Shown one piece after another: positions 34,611-42,902 of a stretch of DNA of 64,000 bases. Source of the DNA: Candidatus Sulfotelmatobacter sp. (GTDB taxonomy: Bacteria > Acidobacteriota > Terriglobia > Terriglobales > Acidobacteriaceae). The position numbers and the translations under genes were made by a program. The stretch spans positions 62,001 through 126,000 of the forward strand of contig JASHNU010000019.1 of assembly GCA_030041475.1 (NCBI GenBank), given 5' to 3'. How positions within the stretch are numbered: the stretch's first letter is position 1; each line of letters opens with the position of its first letter. A model generated the notes under the pieces. The model made no database searches. It was given only the letters and a program-made list of their open reading frames with translations, and had not been told where the DNA came from.

Positions 34611-36449
34611 ATGGCTACTACGGATGTCGTGCCCCGTGGATCGACCGGAAGCACGGGGCGCACGCGCATAGTCAACGACATGAGCATCCAGGTCGCGACG
34701 GTCAACGGTTCCGGATCGCAAAGTTCAAACACGGTGCTGCTGCGCAGCATTTTTCAGATGGGCGTGCCCGTCTCGGGCAAGAACATGTTTCCGTCGAACA
34801 TCGCCGGACTGCCTACCTGGTACACGATCCGCGCCAACAAAAACGGTTATATCGGCCGCAAGAAGGAGATCGATTTCCTGGTCGCGATGAACCCGGAGAC
34901 AGCCACGGAAGACGTTATGTCGCTGGCACCGGGAGCTTCGGTGCTCTACGACGAACCGCTGGCGCTGCACAAACTGCGTAATGATCTCGTTTTCTATTCG
35001 GTTCCCTACGACAAGCTTGTGGCCGCGGTCTGTCCGGAGGCCAAACTGCGCAAGCTGGTCAAGAACATGGTTTACGTCGGCGTGGTGGCCAATCTCCTCA
35101 CCATTGAAATGGAGGAGATTGAGAAGGCCATCCGTAAGCAGTTCGCGAAGAAAGTGAAAGCCGCCAACTTGAACCTGGCCGCGGCCCAGGCGGGATTCGA
35201 CTACGCCAAGGCAAATCTCGAAAAGCGCGGCGCGTTCTACATTGAGCGCATGAACGAGACCGCGGGCAAGATCATCATCGACGGCAACTCCGCCGCCGCC
35301 CTTGGCTGCATGTTCGCCGGATGCACAGTGGTGACGTGGTACCCGATTACGCCGTCGTCGTCGTTGGTCGAGACCATGATCGAATATATGAAGGAGTACC
35401 GCATCGGTCCCGACGGCAAAGCGACGTTTGCCATCGTGCAGGCTGAAGACGAACTCGCCGCCATCGGCATGGTCATCGGAGCGGGATGGGCGGGCGCACG
35501 CAGCATGACCGCCACCGCCGGTCCCGGCATCTCGCTCATGTCGGAATTCGCCGGCCTCGCTTACTACGTCGAAGTTCCCGGCGTCATTTGGGACATCCAG
35601 CGCGTCGGCCCCTCCACCGGCCTTCCCACGCGCACTTCGCAGGGCGACATTCTCTCGACCGCGGTGCTCTCGCACGGCGATACCAAACACATCATGCTCA
35701 TTCCCTGCTCGGTCGAAGAATGCTTTACCATGGCGACCGACGCCTTCAATCTTGCTGAGCAATTCCAGACGCTGGTGTTTGTCATGTCGGATCTCGATCT
35801 CGGCATGAACAATTGGATGTCCGATCCTTTCCCGTATCCGACCACGCCGATCAAGCGCGGCAAGGTTTTGAGCAAGGAAGACCTGGATCGCCTGGGCGGA
35901 TTCGCCCGCTATCAAGACGTCGACGGCGACGGCATCGGCTACCGCACGCTGCCCGGAACTCCGCATCCCGCAGCAGCCTATTTCGCACGCGGCAGCGGAC
36001 ACAACGAAAAAGCGCAATACAGCGAGCGCGCCGACGACTTCGAAAACAACATGGAGCGGCTGAACCGCAAGTTTGAGACAGCGCGCTCGTTCGTTCCGCG
36101 GCCCGAAGTCACGAAAGGCAACAACGCGCGCATTGGGATCATCGGCTACGGCACGTCGCACTGGGGCATCGGCGAGAGCCGCGACCAGCTGCGCGACGAG
36201 TACAAGATCGAGACCGACTATCTGCGGCTTCGGGCATATCCGTTCACACGCGAGGTGCACGAATTCATCGAGCAGCACGAGCGCGTCTATGTGGTCGAGC
36301 AGAATCGTGACGCGCAGATGCTCAGCCTGCTGAAGCTTGACCTGAAGCCCGAACTGATCACGCGCCTGCGCAGCATCGCCCACATCACCGGCCTGCCGCT
36401 AGACGCGCGGTCGATCACCGATGAACTCACCAGCATGGAAGGCAAATGA
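34611..36449 (+). CDS. korA: 2-oxoglutarate:ferredoxin oxidoreductase, fused gamma-alpha subunit
   Basis: A 612-residue subunit of a 2-oxoacid:ferredoxin oxidoreductase that converts 2-oxoglutarate to succinyl-CoA while reducing ferredoxin. The gamma-like domain (about 25-210; SIQVATVNGSGSQSSNTVLL, GKNMFPSNIAGLPTWYTIRA) is fused to the alpha pyrimidine-binding domain (about 225-420; CTVVTWYPITPSSSLVETMI, QAEDELAAIGMVIGAGWAGA, PGVIWDIQRVGPSTGLPTRT) and a transketolase C-terminal part. The pairing with a KorB-type beta subunit supports 2-oxoglutarate, but other oxoacids cannot be excluded. The stop overlaps the start of the following unknown gene (ATGA). Confidence 0.92.
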   Translation: MATTDVVPRGSTGSTGRTRIVNDMSIQVATVNGSGSQSSNTVLLRSIFQMGVPVSGKNMFPSNIAGLPTWYTIRANKNGYIGRKKEIDFLVAMNPETATEDVMSLAPGASVLYDEPLALHKLRNDLVFYSVPYDKLVAAVCPEAKLRKLVKNMVYVGVVANLLTIEMEEIEKAIRKQFAKKVKAANLNLAAAQAGFDYAKANLEKRGAFYIERMNETAGKIIIDGNSAAALGCMFAGCTVVTWYPITPSSSLVETMIEYMKEYRIGPDGKATFAIVQAEDELAAIGMVIGAGWAGARSMTATAGPGISLMSEFAGLAYYVEVPGVIWDIQRVGPSTGLPTRTSQGDILSTAVLSHGDTKHIMLIPCSVEECFTMATDAFNLAEQFQTLVFVMSDLDLGMNNWMSDPFPYPTTPIKRGKVLSKEDLDRLGGFARYQDVDGDGIGYRTLPGTPHPAAAYFARGSGHNEKAQYSERADDFENNMERLNRKFETARSFVPRPEVTKGNNARIGIIGYGTSHWGIGESRDQLRDEYKIETDYLRLRAYPFTREVHEFIEQHERVYVVEQNRDAQMLSLLKLDLKPELITRLRSIAHITGLPLDARSITDELTSMEGK

Positions 36450-37210
36450 TTTCGCGCCATCCAATTCGGATTGGAAGCGGCCAGAAGGCAGCCGCAAGGC
36501 TCTGTCGCGTGCTACTGCTTTTCGCTGGCTCCGGCCTCGCGCAAGAGAGAGGCGGTCTTGATCCGAGGGCAGCAACACCGCTCGTAATAGAGGCTTTAAG
36601 TAGATGGCGACTTTCGGGGTCACTCGAATACTGGGGTCGCTGTGAGCCCCGCAAAGCATATCCCGATTTTCCCCAGCTTCGATGGCCAAGCGGACAAGAC
36701 AGACCCCCGCTCGAGTTTCTGCAGGCGATGTTTGACGTCGATCCGTACATGCGAGTCACCCAGGAATCCGAGGGGAAGATCCGCATGGTCGAAACAGATG
36801 CCCCGGATGACCTCCTCAACGTCAACATTCACCGCCTAACTTTCTTTCCGGCGAACGCTTCGCCCCCCGATGCGGTTCACGGTCCGAGGATGGCGCTACT
36901 TGCCATCTTGAGATCCCCGGAGGTTCTAGCCTTCGGAAAAGCGCATGACATCGACGGCTTGCCGTATGCCGACATGAGTGTCATATTGCCGGGCGATTGT
37001 TGCGGAGGCGGTGTGATTGTGCATGGAGAATTGAAAGATGTCACCGTCTCGCAGGCGCTTGACTACATCCTGCAGACGTTCCCCGGGTTTTGGCTGTACG
37101 AAAACTGCCCCAATCCGGACAGAGGGAGAGCGGTGTTTTTCAATTTCTATCCGATCCTTCCAGTGACCGTTTATACACATAAAGCAGTTGCATCGATGGA
37201 GAGCAAATAA
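36446..37210 (+). CDS. Unknown protein embedded between korA and korB
   Basis: A 254-residue protein of unknown function. Its start overlaps the korA stop by four bases (ATGA) and its stop ends exactly where korB begins, so it is likely translated with both. The N-terminus (AAARLCRVLLLFAGSGLA) could be a weak signal peptide. Near the C-terminus GVIVHGELKDVTVSQALDYI followed by LQTFPGFWLYENC resembles the short N-terminal (STN/secretin-N) fold where a sequence motif sets up a small beta-alpha domain. Codon choice looks less GC-biased at third positions than in korA or korB. An exported protein inside an operon for a cytoplasmic enzyme is unexpected. Confidence 0.65.
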   Translation: MISRHPIRIGSGQKAAARLCRVLLLFAGSGLAQERGGLDPRAATPLVIEALSRWRLSGSLEYWGRCEPRKAYPDFPQLRWPSGQDRPPLEFLQAMFDVDPYMRVTQESEGKIRMVETDAPDDLLNVNIHRLTFFPANASPPDAVHGPRMALLAILRSPEVLAFGKAHDIDGLPYADMSVILPGDCCGGGVIVHGELKDVTVSQALDYILQTFPGFWLYENCPNPDRGRAVFFNFYPILPVTVYTHKAVASMESK

Positions 37211-38263
37211 ATGTCCACCACCACCGTTGAGCCCGGATCCGCAGGACCAAAGACCAACCGCATTGGCCTCACCGTCATCGACTACAAGGGCGGCAAGACC
37301 ACCCTCTGCGCCGGCTGCGGCCACAACGCCATCTCCGAGCGCATCATCGAGGCCATGTATGAGATGGGCGTCGAGCCCGAGTTCGTCATCAAGCCCAGCG
37401 GCATTGGCTGTTCATCCAAAACGCCCGCTTACTTCATGAGCCGCTCGCACTCGTTCAACGCTGTGCACGGCCGTATGGCTTCGGTCGCCACCGGCGCCCT
37501 GCTCGCCAATCACAAGCTGATCTGCATCGGTGTCTCGGGCGACGGCGACACCGCTTCAATCGGCGTCGGGCAGTTCGTTCATCTCATGCGCCGCAATCTG
37601 CCCATTATCTACATCATCGAAGACAACGGCGTCTACGGCCTGACCAAGGGCCAGTTCTCCGCCACCGCTGACCTCGGCTCAAAGCTGAAAACCGGCGTGG
37701 TCAACGACCTTCCCCCCATCGACACGTGTGCGCTCGCCATCCAGCTCGGCGCGACCTTCGTCGGCCGCTCGTTCTCCGGCGACAAGCGACAGCTCAGCGC
37801 GATGCTCAAAGCCGCCATCGCGCACAAGGGCACGGTCATGCTCGACGTAGTTTCGCCCTGCGTCACCTTCAACGATCACGAAGGCTCGACCAAGTCCTAC
37901 AAGTATGTGAAAGAGCACGAGGAGATCCTGCAGGAGGTGAGCTTCATCCCTGCGTTCGAAGAGATCGACGTGCAGTACGATCCTGGCGCGACGGTCGCCG
38001 TCACCATGCATGATGGCTCGCGCCTGCATCTGCGCAAGCTGGAAGAGGATTACGATCCGACCGACAAGATTCGCGCCCTAACCCGGCTGACCGAGGCGCA
38101 CGACAAAGGCGAGGTGTTGACCGGAGTTTTCTACGTTAACCCCAAGGCCCCGAGCTTTACTGACATGCTGAACATGGTGGATCAGCCGCTCGCCACTCTG
38201 CCCGATTCTCTAACGCGTCCGCCCCAAGAAGTGCTGGACGCCTGTATGGAGGAGTTGCGGTAA
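37211..38263 (+). CDS. korB: 2-oxoglutarate:ferredoxin oxidoreductase beta subunit
   Basis: A 350-residue thiamine-diphosphate-binding subunit. TLCAGCGHNAISERIIEAM with the family cysteines, FVIKPSGIGCSSKTPAYFM, the nested TPP motif GVSGDGDTASIGVGQFVHLM with downstream IYIIEDNGVYGLTKGQFSAT, and VSPCVTFNDHEGSTKSYKY. The KorB signature with NDHEGSTKSYKYVKEH supports 2-oxoglutarate rather than pyruvate as substrate. There is no gap from the preceding unknown gene. No ferredoxin-domain delta subunit is adjacent, as in other two-gene Kor enzymes. Confidence 0.93.
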   Translation: MSTTTVEPGSAGPKTNRIGLTVIDYKGGKTTLCAGCGHNAISERIIEAMYEMGVEPEFVIKPSGIGCSSKTPAYFMSRSHSFNAVHGRMASVATGALLANHKLICIGVSGDGDTASIGVGQFVHLMRRNLPIIYIIEDNGVYGLTKGQFSATADLGSKLKTGVVNDLPPIDTCALAIQLGATFVGRSFSGDKRQLSAMLKAAIAHKGTVMLDVVSPCVTFNDHEGSTKSYKYVKEHEEILQEVSFIPAFEEIDVQYDPGATVAVTMHDGSRLHLRKLEEDYDPTDKIRALTRLTEAHDKGEVLTGVFYVNPKAPSFTDMLNMVDQPLATLPDSLTRPPQEVLDACMEELR

Positions 38264-38304
38264 GCCCACGTGTAGCCCTGGACGCATTTCCGTTCTGGCG
38301 CGTG

Positions 38305-39063
38305 TTACCGTCCGCACGCCGGGTACAGTCGATCTAGCGTTTCTCCCAGTGCCTCGCCGCGATCATTCCAGTCCTTACGAAGCCGGTAAACATCGGGAAC
38401 GACCGCCTGCTCCCCTTCAGTAATCAGAGGAGACGCGTTGCAGCTTGCCCCGCACTCAGTTGTAGGCGAGCACGGCAGGAGAATTTCCGACGACACTTCC
38501 CAGGGACGCAATAGGTTTGTTGGCCATTTTTCATGCGGCAAGCCCAGCATTTGCTCGCGTTGTGTCTTGTATGCTCTCCAGTCCTCCTCAGTTGAAAAGT
38601 AGCCTGCCACAATCTGCAAATGGCCTCGAACCGTTATCTGCCTCCGGGTCTCCTTCTGTGGGTTAACTACGGCGGATGTACCGGGCAAACAGAGCCGATT
38701 GGTGGCTCTCGATCCCGCAGCAACTGGTTGGGCGTCAAAACTCACGTTATCGCTTAAACCGTAAATTGGCAGCCAAACGTCCTCATCCGTTTTGCTTGGA
38801 TCATCATGCATCCGCTTCGTGGACAGCAAGATCAACAACCCCTCCCATTGGGGCAGGTAAATAGTCTGCGAGGACGTGTTGACCCGCTCAACCGTTAGGT
38901 CGAGACACCCGTTCGTCCACACTGGGATGCCGATGTGAATCTCCAAGGTTGGTGTCGGATGAGTCTGCGCCACTAGGCTCTGGGACGCGAGCTCGGCGAA
39001 AATAAGGAACGCAGGTACGTATCGTCGAAGCATTCTGCGAAATGCCAGTGCCGGCGCGAGCAT
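38305..39063 (-). CDS. Secreted protein of unknown function
   Basis: A 252-residue protein with a signal peptide (YVPAFLIFAELASQSLVAQ). The mature part starts LEIHIGIPVWTNGCLDLTVE and has several beta-strand-like stretches (NTSSQTIYLPQWEGLLILLS) and four cysteines in the C-terminal third (CSPTTECGASCN), likely disulfide-bonded after export. No family is recognised. ATG 39063 is preferred over an in-frame GTG at 39069 because AGGTGG lies five bases upstream. It is convergent with korB and six bases downstream of the small gene ending at 39070. Confidence 0.6.
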   Translation of the reverse strand: MLAPALAFRRMLRRYVPAFLIFAELASQSLVAQTHPTPTLEIHIGIPVWTNGCLDLTVERVNTSSQTIYLPQWEGLLILLSTKRMHDDPSKTDEDVWLPIYGLSDNVSFDAQPVAAGSRATNRLCLPGTSAVVNPQKETRRQITVRGHLQIVAGYFSTEEDWRAYKTQREQMLGLPHEKWPTNLLRPWEVSSEILLPCSPTTECGASCNASPLITEGEQAVVPDVYRLRKDWNDRGEALGETLDRLYPACGR

Positions 39064-39069
39064 GGCCAC

Positions 39070-39270
39070 CTACGCGCTCTTCATCACCGGCTCGCCGCTG
39101 TGCTCGGGATTCTCTCCCGGCTCGGGGAAATCCGTGTCGGCGTCTTTCAACATGGGATCCTGATCGCGGTGCCCAAGCTGCTCCTGCAATCCGATGTTGC
39201 CCTTGATCTTGTGATCTTCCGCTTCGGTGGCACCCTTGCTGGTGTCCTGATCGTGCTTGCTGAATGGCAT
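39070..39270 (-). CDS. Small charged hydrophilic protein
   Basis: A 66-residue protein (from ATG 39270, with AGGTGG just upstream) rich in Asp, Glu, Lys, His and Pro, with no hydrophobic segment: it starts MPFSKHDQDTSKGATEAEDH and ends EHSGEPVMKSA. The composition suggests a disordered, stress-type protein, but no family is recognised. It is divergent from the His-rich gene at 39404, with about 130 bases between them. Confidence 0.5.
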   Translation of the reverse strand: MPFSKHDQDTSKGATEAEDHKIKGNIGLQEQLGHRDQDPMLKDADTDFPEPGENPEHSGEPVMKSA

Positions 39271-39368
39271 GATTCCACCTCGTACTATGAATCGGGGCAA
39301 AATATTAAGATGCTCAGGAGCCGCCCCTTGACCTCACTTTACCACTGGAGTTTTCCGGGGAAAATGGC

Positions 39369-39374
39369 TATAAA
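39369..39374 (+). promoter_or_regulatory. Candidate -10 for the His-rich small gene
   Basis: TATAAA (followed by GT) lies 30 bases before the start at 39404. The -35 at 17 bases is poor (TGGAGT). An AAGGAT ribosome site follows just before the ATG. Confidence 0.3.
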
Positions 39375-39403
39375 GTACAGGGTGTGGGTATCATAAGGAT
39401 TCT

Positions 39404-39580
39404 ATGAAGCGGCTTTTGTGGTTCCTGATGTTCTGCCTTTTTGCGAGTCCCTTAGCCTGGTCCAGTAGCAGCCAGCCCCAGCTCACTCGCGTAAGGGCAA
39501 ATCACCACCACGTTCAGCGCCATCATGCGCACAAGGCGCGGAAGCACCACGCCCACACGCGCACCCGGCCGGGGGCCTAG
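39404..39580 (+). CDS. 58-residue exported His/Arg-rich peptide
   Basis: A small gene with a good start (AAGGAT five bases before ATG 39404). The first 19 residues, MKRLLWFLMFCLFASPLAW, form a typical signal peptide. The mature part of about 39 residues contains nine histidines in clusters (NHHHVQRHHAHKARKHHAHT) together with many arginines and lysines, a composition suited to binding divalent metal ions or acidic polymers in the periplasm. Its TAG stop shares the CTAG tetranucleotide with the stop of cpoB on the other strand. No homolog is recalled; function is inferred from composition only. Confidence 0.65.
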   Translation: MKRLLWFLMFCLFASPLAWSSSSQPQLTRVRANHHHVQRHHAHKARKHHAHTRTRPGA

Positions 39581-40434
39581 CCTCTCGACCGTCCCGAGGC
39601 CAATCCCGAACTTGACACTCCCAGCTTCCGCAGCCGGTCTCGGGCCTGCAGGGCTTCGGGAGAGTGCGGGTAACGCTGCAGCAGTTTCCGCAACTCATTG
39701 ACCCCGTCATCCTGCTTGCCCAGCTCGATCAGTGCAAAACCTTTTTTCAACTGCGCTGAAGCCGCCTTGTTTCCGCTGGGAAAATTCTGCAACACCTGAT
39801 CATAGCTGGCTGCGGCCTGCTGGTAGTTTCCCTGCCGGTACTGAATCTCGCCCAGGTAGAAGTAGGAATTCCCCGCAAGATCGGTATTGGGATAGAACTT
39901 GATGTAGTCGGAAAACTCCTGTGTCGCCAGATCGTTCTTGGCCCCGTTGTAGTCGCGCAGTGCGTTGTTGTAGAGAACATCGGGAGGCGGCGCCTGGGCC
40001 TGCGCCTGCTGCTGCGCCTGTTGCTGAGCCTGCTGCGCCTGAATGCTCGACTGCGCAGCCTGCATGTCCTGCAACTGCTTGGTCACGTTGGCCAGACGCA
40101 CCTTGATCTCGTCCATGGTGTCGTTCAGCGCCTGAATCTGGCCCGAAAGCTGGTCGATCTTTGCGCCCGCGTCGCCCTGCTGCTTGGTAAGCGTTTCCTG
40201 CAAGGTGGTGAGCGCCGCCACGACTTTGTTGATCGCGTCGGTGTCCTGCTCCACCAGATTCTTCATCACGCCCATGCGCTCGTCGAAGCTGCGCTGCATG
40301 GCGGTCATCGCCTCTTGCAGCTGCTGCACCTGCGTTTGCAGCTGTACCATGTCTTTGTTCACGGCCCACGCCGGAACCGCTCCCGCGCATAGCAATGAAG
40401 CTAAAAAGAGGACAAACACGCGTTGTAATTTCAT
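39577..40434 (-). CDS. cpoB: Tol-Pal system protein CpoB/YbgF (TPR)
   Basis: A 285-residue periplasmic protein. Signal peptide (VFVLFLASLLCAGAVPAWA), a long coiled coil (about 25-135; VQLQTQVQQLQEAMTAMQRS, then Gln/Ala-rich QAQQQAQQQAQ), and C-terminal TPR repeats (NNALRDYNGAKNDLATQEFS, FYLGEIQYRQGNYQQAAASY, LKKGFALIELGKQDDGVNEL). CpoB coordinates Tol-Pal with peptidoglycan synthesis during outer-membrane constriction. It is the last gene of the Tol-Pal set, 220 bases after pal. ATG 40434 opens directly into the signal peptide. Confidence 0.9.
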   Translation of the reverse strand: MKLQRVFVLFLASLLCAGAVPAWAVNKDMVQLQTQVQQLQEAMTAMQRSFDERMGVMKNLVEQDTDAINKVVAALTTLQETLTKQQGDAGAKIDQLSGQIQALNDTMDEIKVRLANVTKQLQDMQAAQSSIQAQQAQQQAQQQAQAQAPPPDVLYNNALRDYNGAKNDLATQEFSDYIKFYPNTDLAGNSYFYLGEIQYRQGNYQQAAASYDQVLQNFPSGNKAASAQLKKGFALIELGKQDDGVNELRKLLQRYPHSPEALQARDRLRKLGVSSSGLASGRSRG

Positions 40435-40531
40435 AGGCAGTTTCCTGTTCCCTAACCACTTCAGTACTTTGAATGCCTTCCCTTTAGATGACACGATTGT
40501 CCCACAGGCGGGGTGGATTTCGCAGGAGAAC

Positions 40532-40563
40532 CGCCCGGCCGAACCGAAAGGTTCAACCGGGCG
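40532..40563. ncRNA. Structured element with GAAA tetraloop between pal and cpoB
   Basis: CGCCCGG (40532-40538) pairs with CCGGGCG (40557-40563); after a CC/AA internal loop, GAACC (40541-40545) pairs with GGTTC (40550-40554) around a GAAA tetraloop (plus-strand sense). It is a 12-pair compact hairpin about 100 bases upstream of the cpoB start. It may be a regulatory leader on the minus strand, a plus-strand structured RNA or a dispersed repeat; none is proven. Confidence 0.4.
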
Positions 40564-40625
40564 ACACAGGAATTCCGGGACATTCCGCGCACACCGGAGC
40601 GTCTGCCCCGGCGGGCGACAGGAGG

Positions 40626-40644
40626 GGACGCCGCCGAGGCGTCC
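40626..40644 (-). terminator. Hairpin after pal (possible attenuator)
   Basis: GGACGCC (40626-40632) pairs perfectly with GGCGTCC (40638-40644), 5-base loop, 10 bases downstream of the pal stop on the minus strand. There is no T-run, so it could be a partial terminator, a 3' stabilising hairpin or a REP-type element. Confidence 0.4.
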
Positions 40645-40654
40645 GCGCAAACGC

Positions 40655-41389
40655 TCACTTCTGGAAAACGAAGTGGCCGCGACGGTTCTGCTGCCAGCAA
40701 GCTTCGTTGCTTTCGGTGCAGAACGGTTTTTCCTTGCCGTAGCTGATGGTCTTGATCCGGCTGGCGCTGATGCCTGCCGCAGTCAAGGCATTTTTCACGG
40801 TGCTGGCGCGCTTGTCGCCCAGGGCCAGGTTGTACTCGGTCGAGCCGCGCTCGTCGCAGTGCCCTTCAATGGTGAAGTTGAAGTTCGCGTGCTGCGTGAG
40901 GAACGCGATATCGGCCTGCACCGACGACTGCTGATCGGCGCGAATGTCGGACTTGTCGTAGTCAAAGTAAACGTCCTTGACGTTCTGGTTGAACAAGTCC
41001 TCATCCGTAATCGACGGCGGTGGCGGTGGCGGCGGAGGAGGAGGCTGCGTCACCGTCAGCCGGGCCGTCGCTTCCTGGCTTCCACCCGCGCCCTTCGCGG
41101 TCAGGTGATACGTCGTGGAGTCTGTTGGCGAAACGCTCTGCGACCCGTTAGGCTGAACTGCGCCAATGCCATCGATGGTCACATCGGTGGCGTTGGTCGT
41201 CTGCCAGGTCAGCGAGGCTGATTGCCCGGCCTGAATGCTGCTGGGGCTGACCGAGACCGAAGCGGTTGGCGCCGGAGGCGGTGGTGGCGGTGGGGGCGGC
41301 GGCGGAGCTGCTTTTTTCTTGCAGGCGCCCAAAGCCATCATGGCGCCCAGTGTGACAACCAGCGTGAACCACTTCATTCGTTGCGTCAC
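40655..41389 (-). CDS. pal: Peptidoglycan-associated lipoprotein Pal with Ig-like insert
   Basis: A 244-residue outer-membrane lipoprotein. Signal and lipobox WFTLVVTLGAMMALGAC, then a proline run, an Ig-like/BIG domain (about 35-110; VSPSSIQAGQSASLTWQTTN), a second proline run, and the OmpA/Pal domain (about 130-244) with DVYFDYDKSDIRADQQSS and the peptidoglycan-binding region IEGHCDERGSTEYNLALGDK. The Ig-like domain between two proline tracts is unusual for Pal, which normally has a short linker. GTG 41389 is preferred because GGAGG lies seven bases upstream; ATG 41377 is an alternative. Confidence 0.9.
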   Translation of the reverse strand: MTQRMKWFTLVVTLGAMMALGACKKKAAPPPPPPPPPPPAPTASVSVSPSSIQAGQSASLTWQTTNATDVTIDGIGAVQPNGSQSVSPTDSTTYHLTAKGAGGSQEATARLTVTQPPPPPPPPPPSITDEDLFNQNVKDVYFDYDKSDIRADQQSSVQADIAFLTQHANFNFTIEGHCDERGSTEYNLALGDKRASTVKNALTAAGISASRIKTISYGKEKPFCTESNEACWQQNRRGHFVFQK

Positions 41390-41443
41390 TTTCAATCCTC
41401 CCTGCGACCCCAACAGTCACGTACTTGAGGTCAGACGAAGCTT

Positions 41444-42823
41444 TTACTTCCAACTCCAGTTCGGTTGCGTGTTGCGACCAGAAAAAGTCAGTTGCTGAAC
41501 TTTGGTTCCGTCGGCCAGCATGCTCCAGATCTCGGGGCTGCCGGAGCGGTTCGACTGAAACACAATATGCCGGTTGTCCGGCGACCACGACGGCGAATCG
41601 TTGCGCCCGCCATCGTGCGTGAGCTGCACGAACTGCTTGCTGGCAATATCCATCAGGTAAATGTCCCACGATCCCGGCTCTCCCGGGCCGTACTTTCTCA
41701 CCCACGCAAATGCCAGAAACTGCCCGTTCGGCGCCCAACTCGGCGACACCGCGTAACCCTGGTCGGTCATGCGTTGCTGATTCGTGCCGTCCGCTTCCAT
41801 GGTGTAAATCTGCGGCAGTCCGGTCCGGCCGCTCACAAACGCGACCTGGGCATTGGTCTTGCGATTCCACACCGGGGAAACATCGGGGCCTTTCGCCGTT
41901 GTCATGCGGCGAAGGTTCGTACCGGAGGCGTCGGCGATGTAGATTTCGGGTTCCCCATTTCGCGACGACGAAAAAGCAATCTTCGTGCCATCGCCCGACC
42001 ACGCCGGGGAAAAATTGTCTCCACCCATGTGCGGGAAACTGACCAGCCGGTTCAGGTCCAGCGAATACATCATGATGTCCCAGCCGTTCCTGGTGATGGC
42101 GCTGAAGGCGATGCGTGAACCGTCCGGAGAAATCCGCGGCGACAGTGAAATCGAATTGAAATGCGTGAGCTGGTGCTGGTTCGAGCCGTCGTAGTCCATG
42201 GCCCAAATTTCCTTGTGGCCGGAGCGATCGCTGACGAAATAAATCTGGCTTTCGGCGATGCCCGAGATCCCTCCGCCTAGCCGGAAGATGATCTCGTCGG
42301 CGAAGCGGTGGGCCATCAGCCGCGCCGCGGCATCGCTGGCGGTGTCACCGTACTGCTTGCCGAGCACCTCCGGTGACTGCGTGTTCTTCACATCGTAAAG
42401 CCAGCCCTGCACGGTGAGCCTTCCGGCGGATACCCCGAGATTGCCGAAGGCCAGCATGGCGGCGTTGGGAGGCGCCGCATTCCAGGCCAGAAAATTCACT
42501 TCCGGCGGCTGCCCCGGCACCTGCAGAGGATAGAAGCTTTTCGACACCAGTTCCACGACGCCCGAGACGTCGAGGTCGTTCCACAGCGTGTCGTTGAAGG
42601 TTTTCAGGAGGGCGGCGTTTTGCGGGTCGCCGGTTGAGGGCTTGAAGTCCGATACGGCGAGCCGGACCTTTTCCACGCCCAGACTGGTTCCGGTCTTGAC
42701 CCAATCCTGCGCCAGAAGGCAGGGACAAACCAGACCACCGACCACTGCCAGAACGAGCACGACTGCAGACGTACGCCGCCTGCGCGCCCGCCGCGTCTGG
42801 TCTGGTCTTGCGTCTGGATCCAT
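41444..42823 (-). CDS. tolB: Tol-Pal periplasmic protein TolB
   Basis: A 459-residue periplasmic protein. An arginine-rich N-terminus and signal segment (SAVVLVLAVVGGLVCPCLLA), an N-terminal TolB domain (about 45-180; VKTGTSLGVEKVRLAVSDFK) and a C-terminal six-bladed propeller with repeats ISPDGSRIAFSAITRNGWDI, WSGDGTKIAFSSSRNGEPEI, WAPNGQFLAFAW and WSPDNRHIVFQSNRSGSPEI. TolB binds Pal at the outer membrane. ATG 42823 is chosen since it begins the basic part of the signal peptide. A 79-base gap separates it from tolA. Confidence 0.93.
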   Translation of the reverse strand: MDPDARPDQTRRARRRRTSAVVLVLAVVGGLVCPCLLAQDWVKTGTSLGVEKVRLAVSDFKPSTGDPQNAALLKTFNDTLWNDLDVSGVVELVSKSFYPLQVPGQPPEVNFLAWNAAPPNAAMLAFGNLGVSAGRLTVQGWLYDVKNTQSPEVLGKQYGDTASDAAARLMAHRFADEIIFRLGGGISGIAESQIYFVSDRSGHKEIWAMDYDGSNQHQLTHFNSISLSPRISPDGSRIAFSAITRNGWDIMMYSLDLNRLVSFPHMGGDNFSPAWSGDGTKIAFSSSRNGEPEIYIADASGTNLRRMTTAKGPDVSPVWNRKTNAQVAFVSGRTGLPQIYTMEADGTNQQRMTDQGYAVSPSWAPNGQFLAFAWVRKYGPGEPGSWDIYLMDIASKQFVQLTHDGGRNDSPSWSPDNRHIVFQSNRSGSPEIWSMLADGTKVQQLTFSGRNTQPNWSWK

Positions 42824-42902
42824 CCGGTTACCGGAGGAACATACTCGGTACGACAATATCGTATCACGATATGTATTTCTCAACAAGTGCCTTTCCCTGC
42901 CT

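Noticed and set aside
34725-36383. Long open frame (about 552 codons) antisense to korA
   Set aside because: No recognisable motif; the plus strand has all expected KorA motifs.
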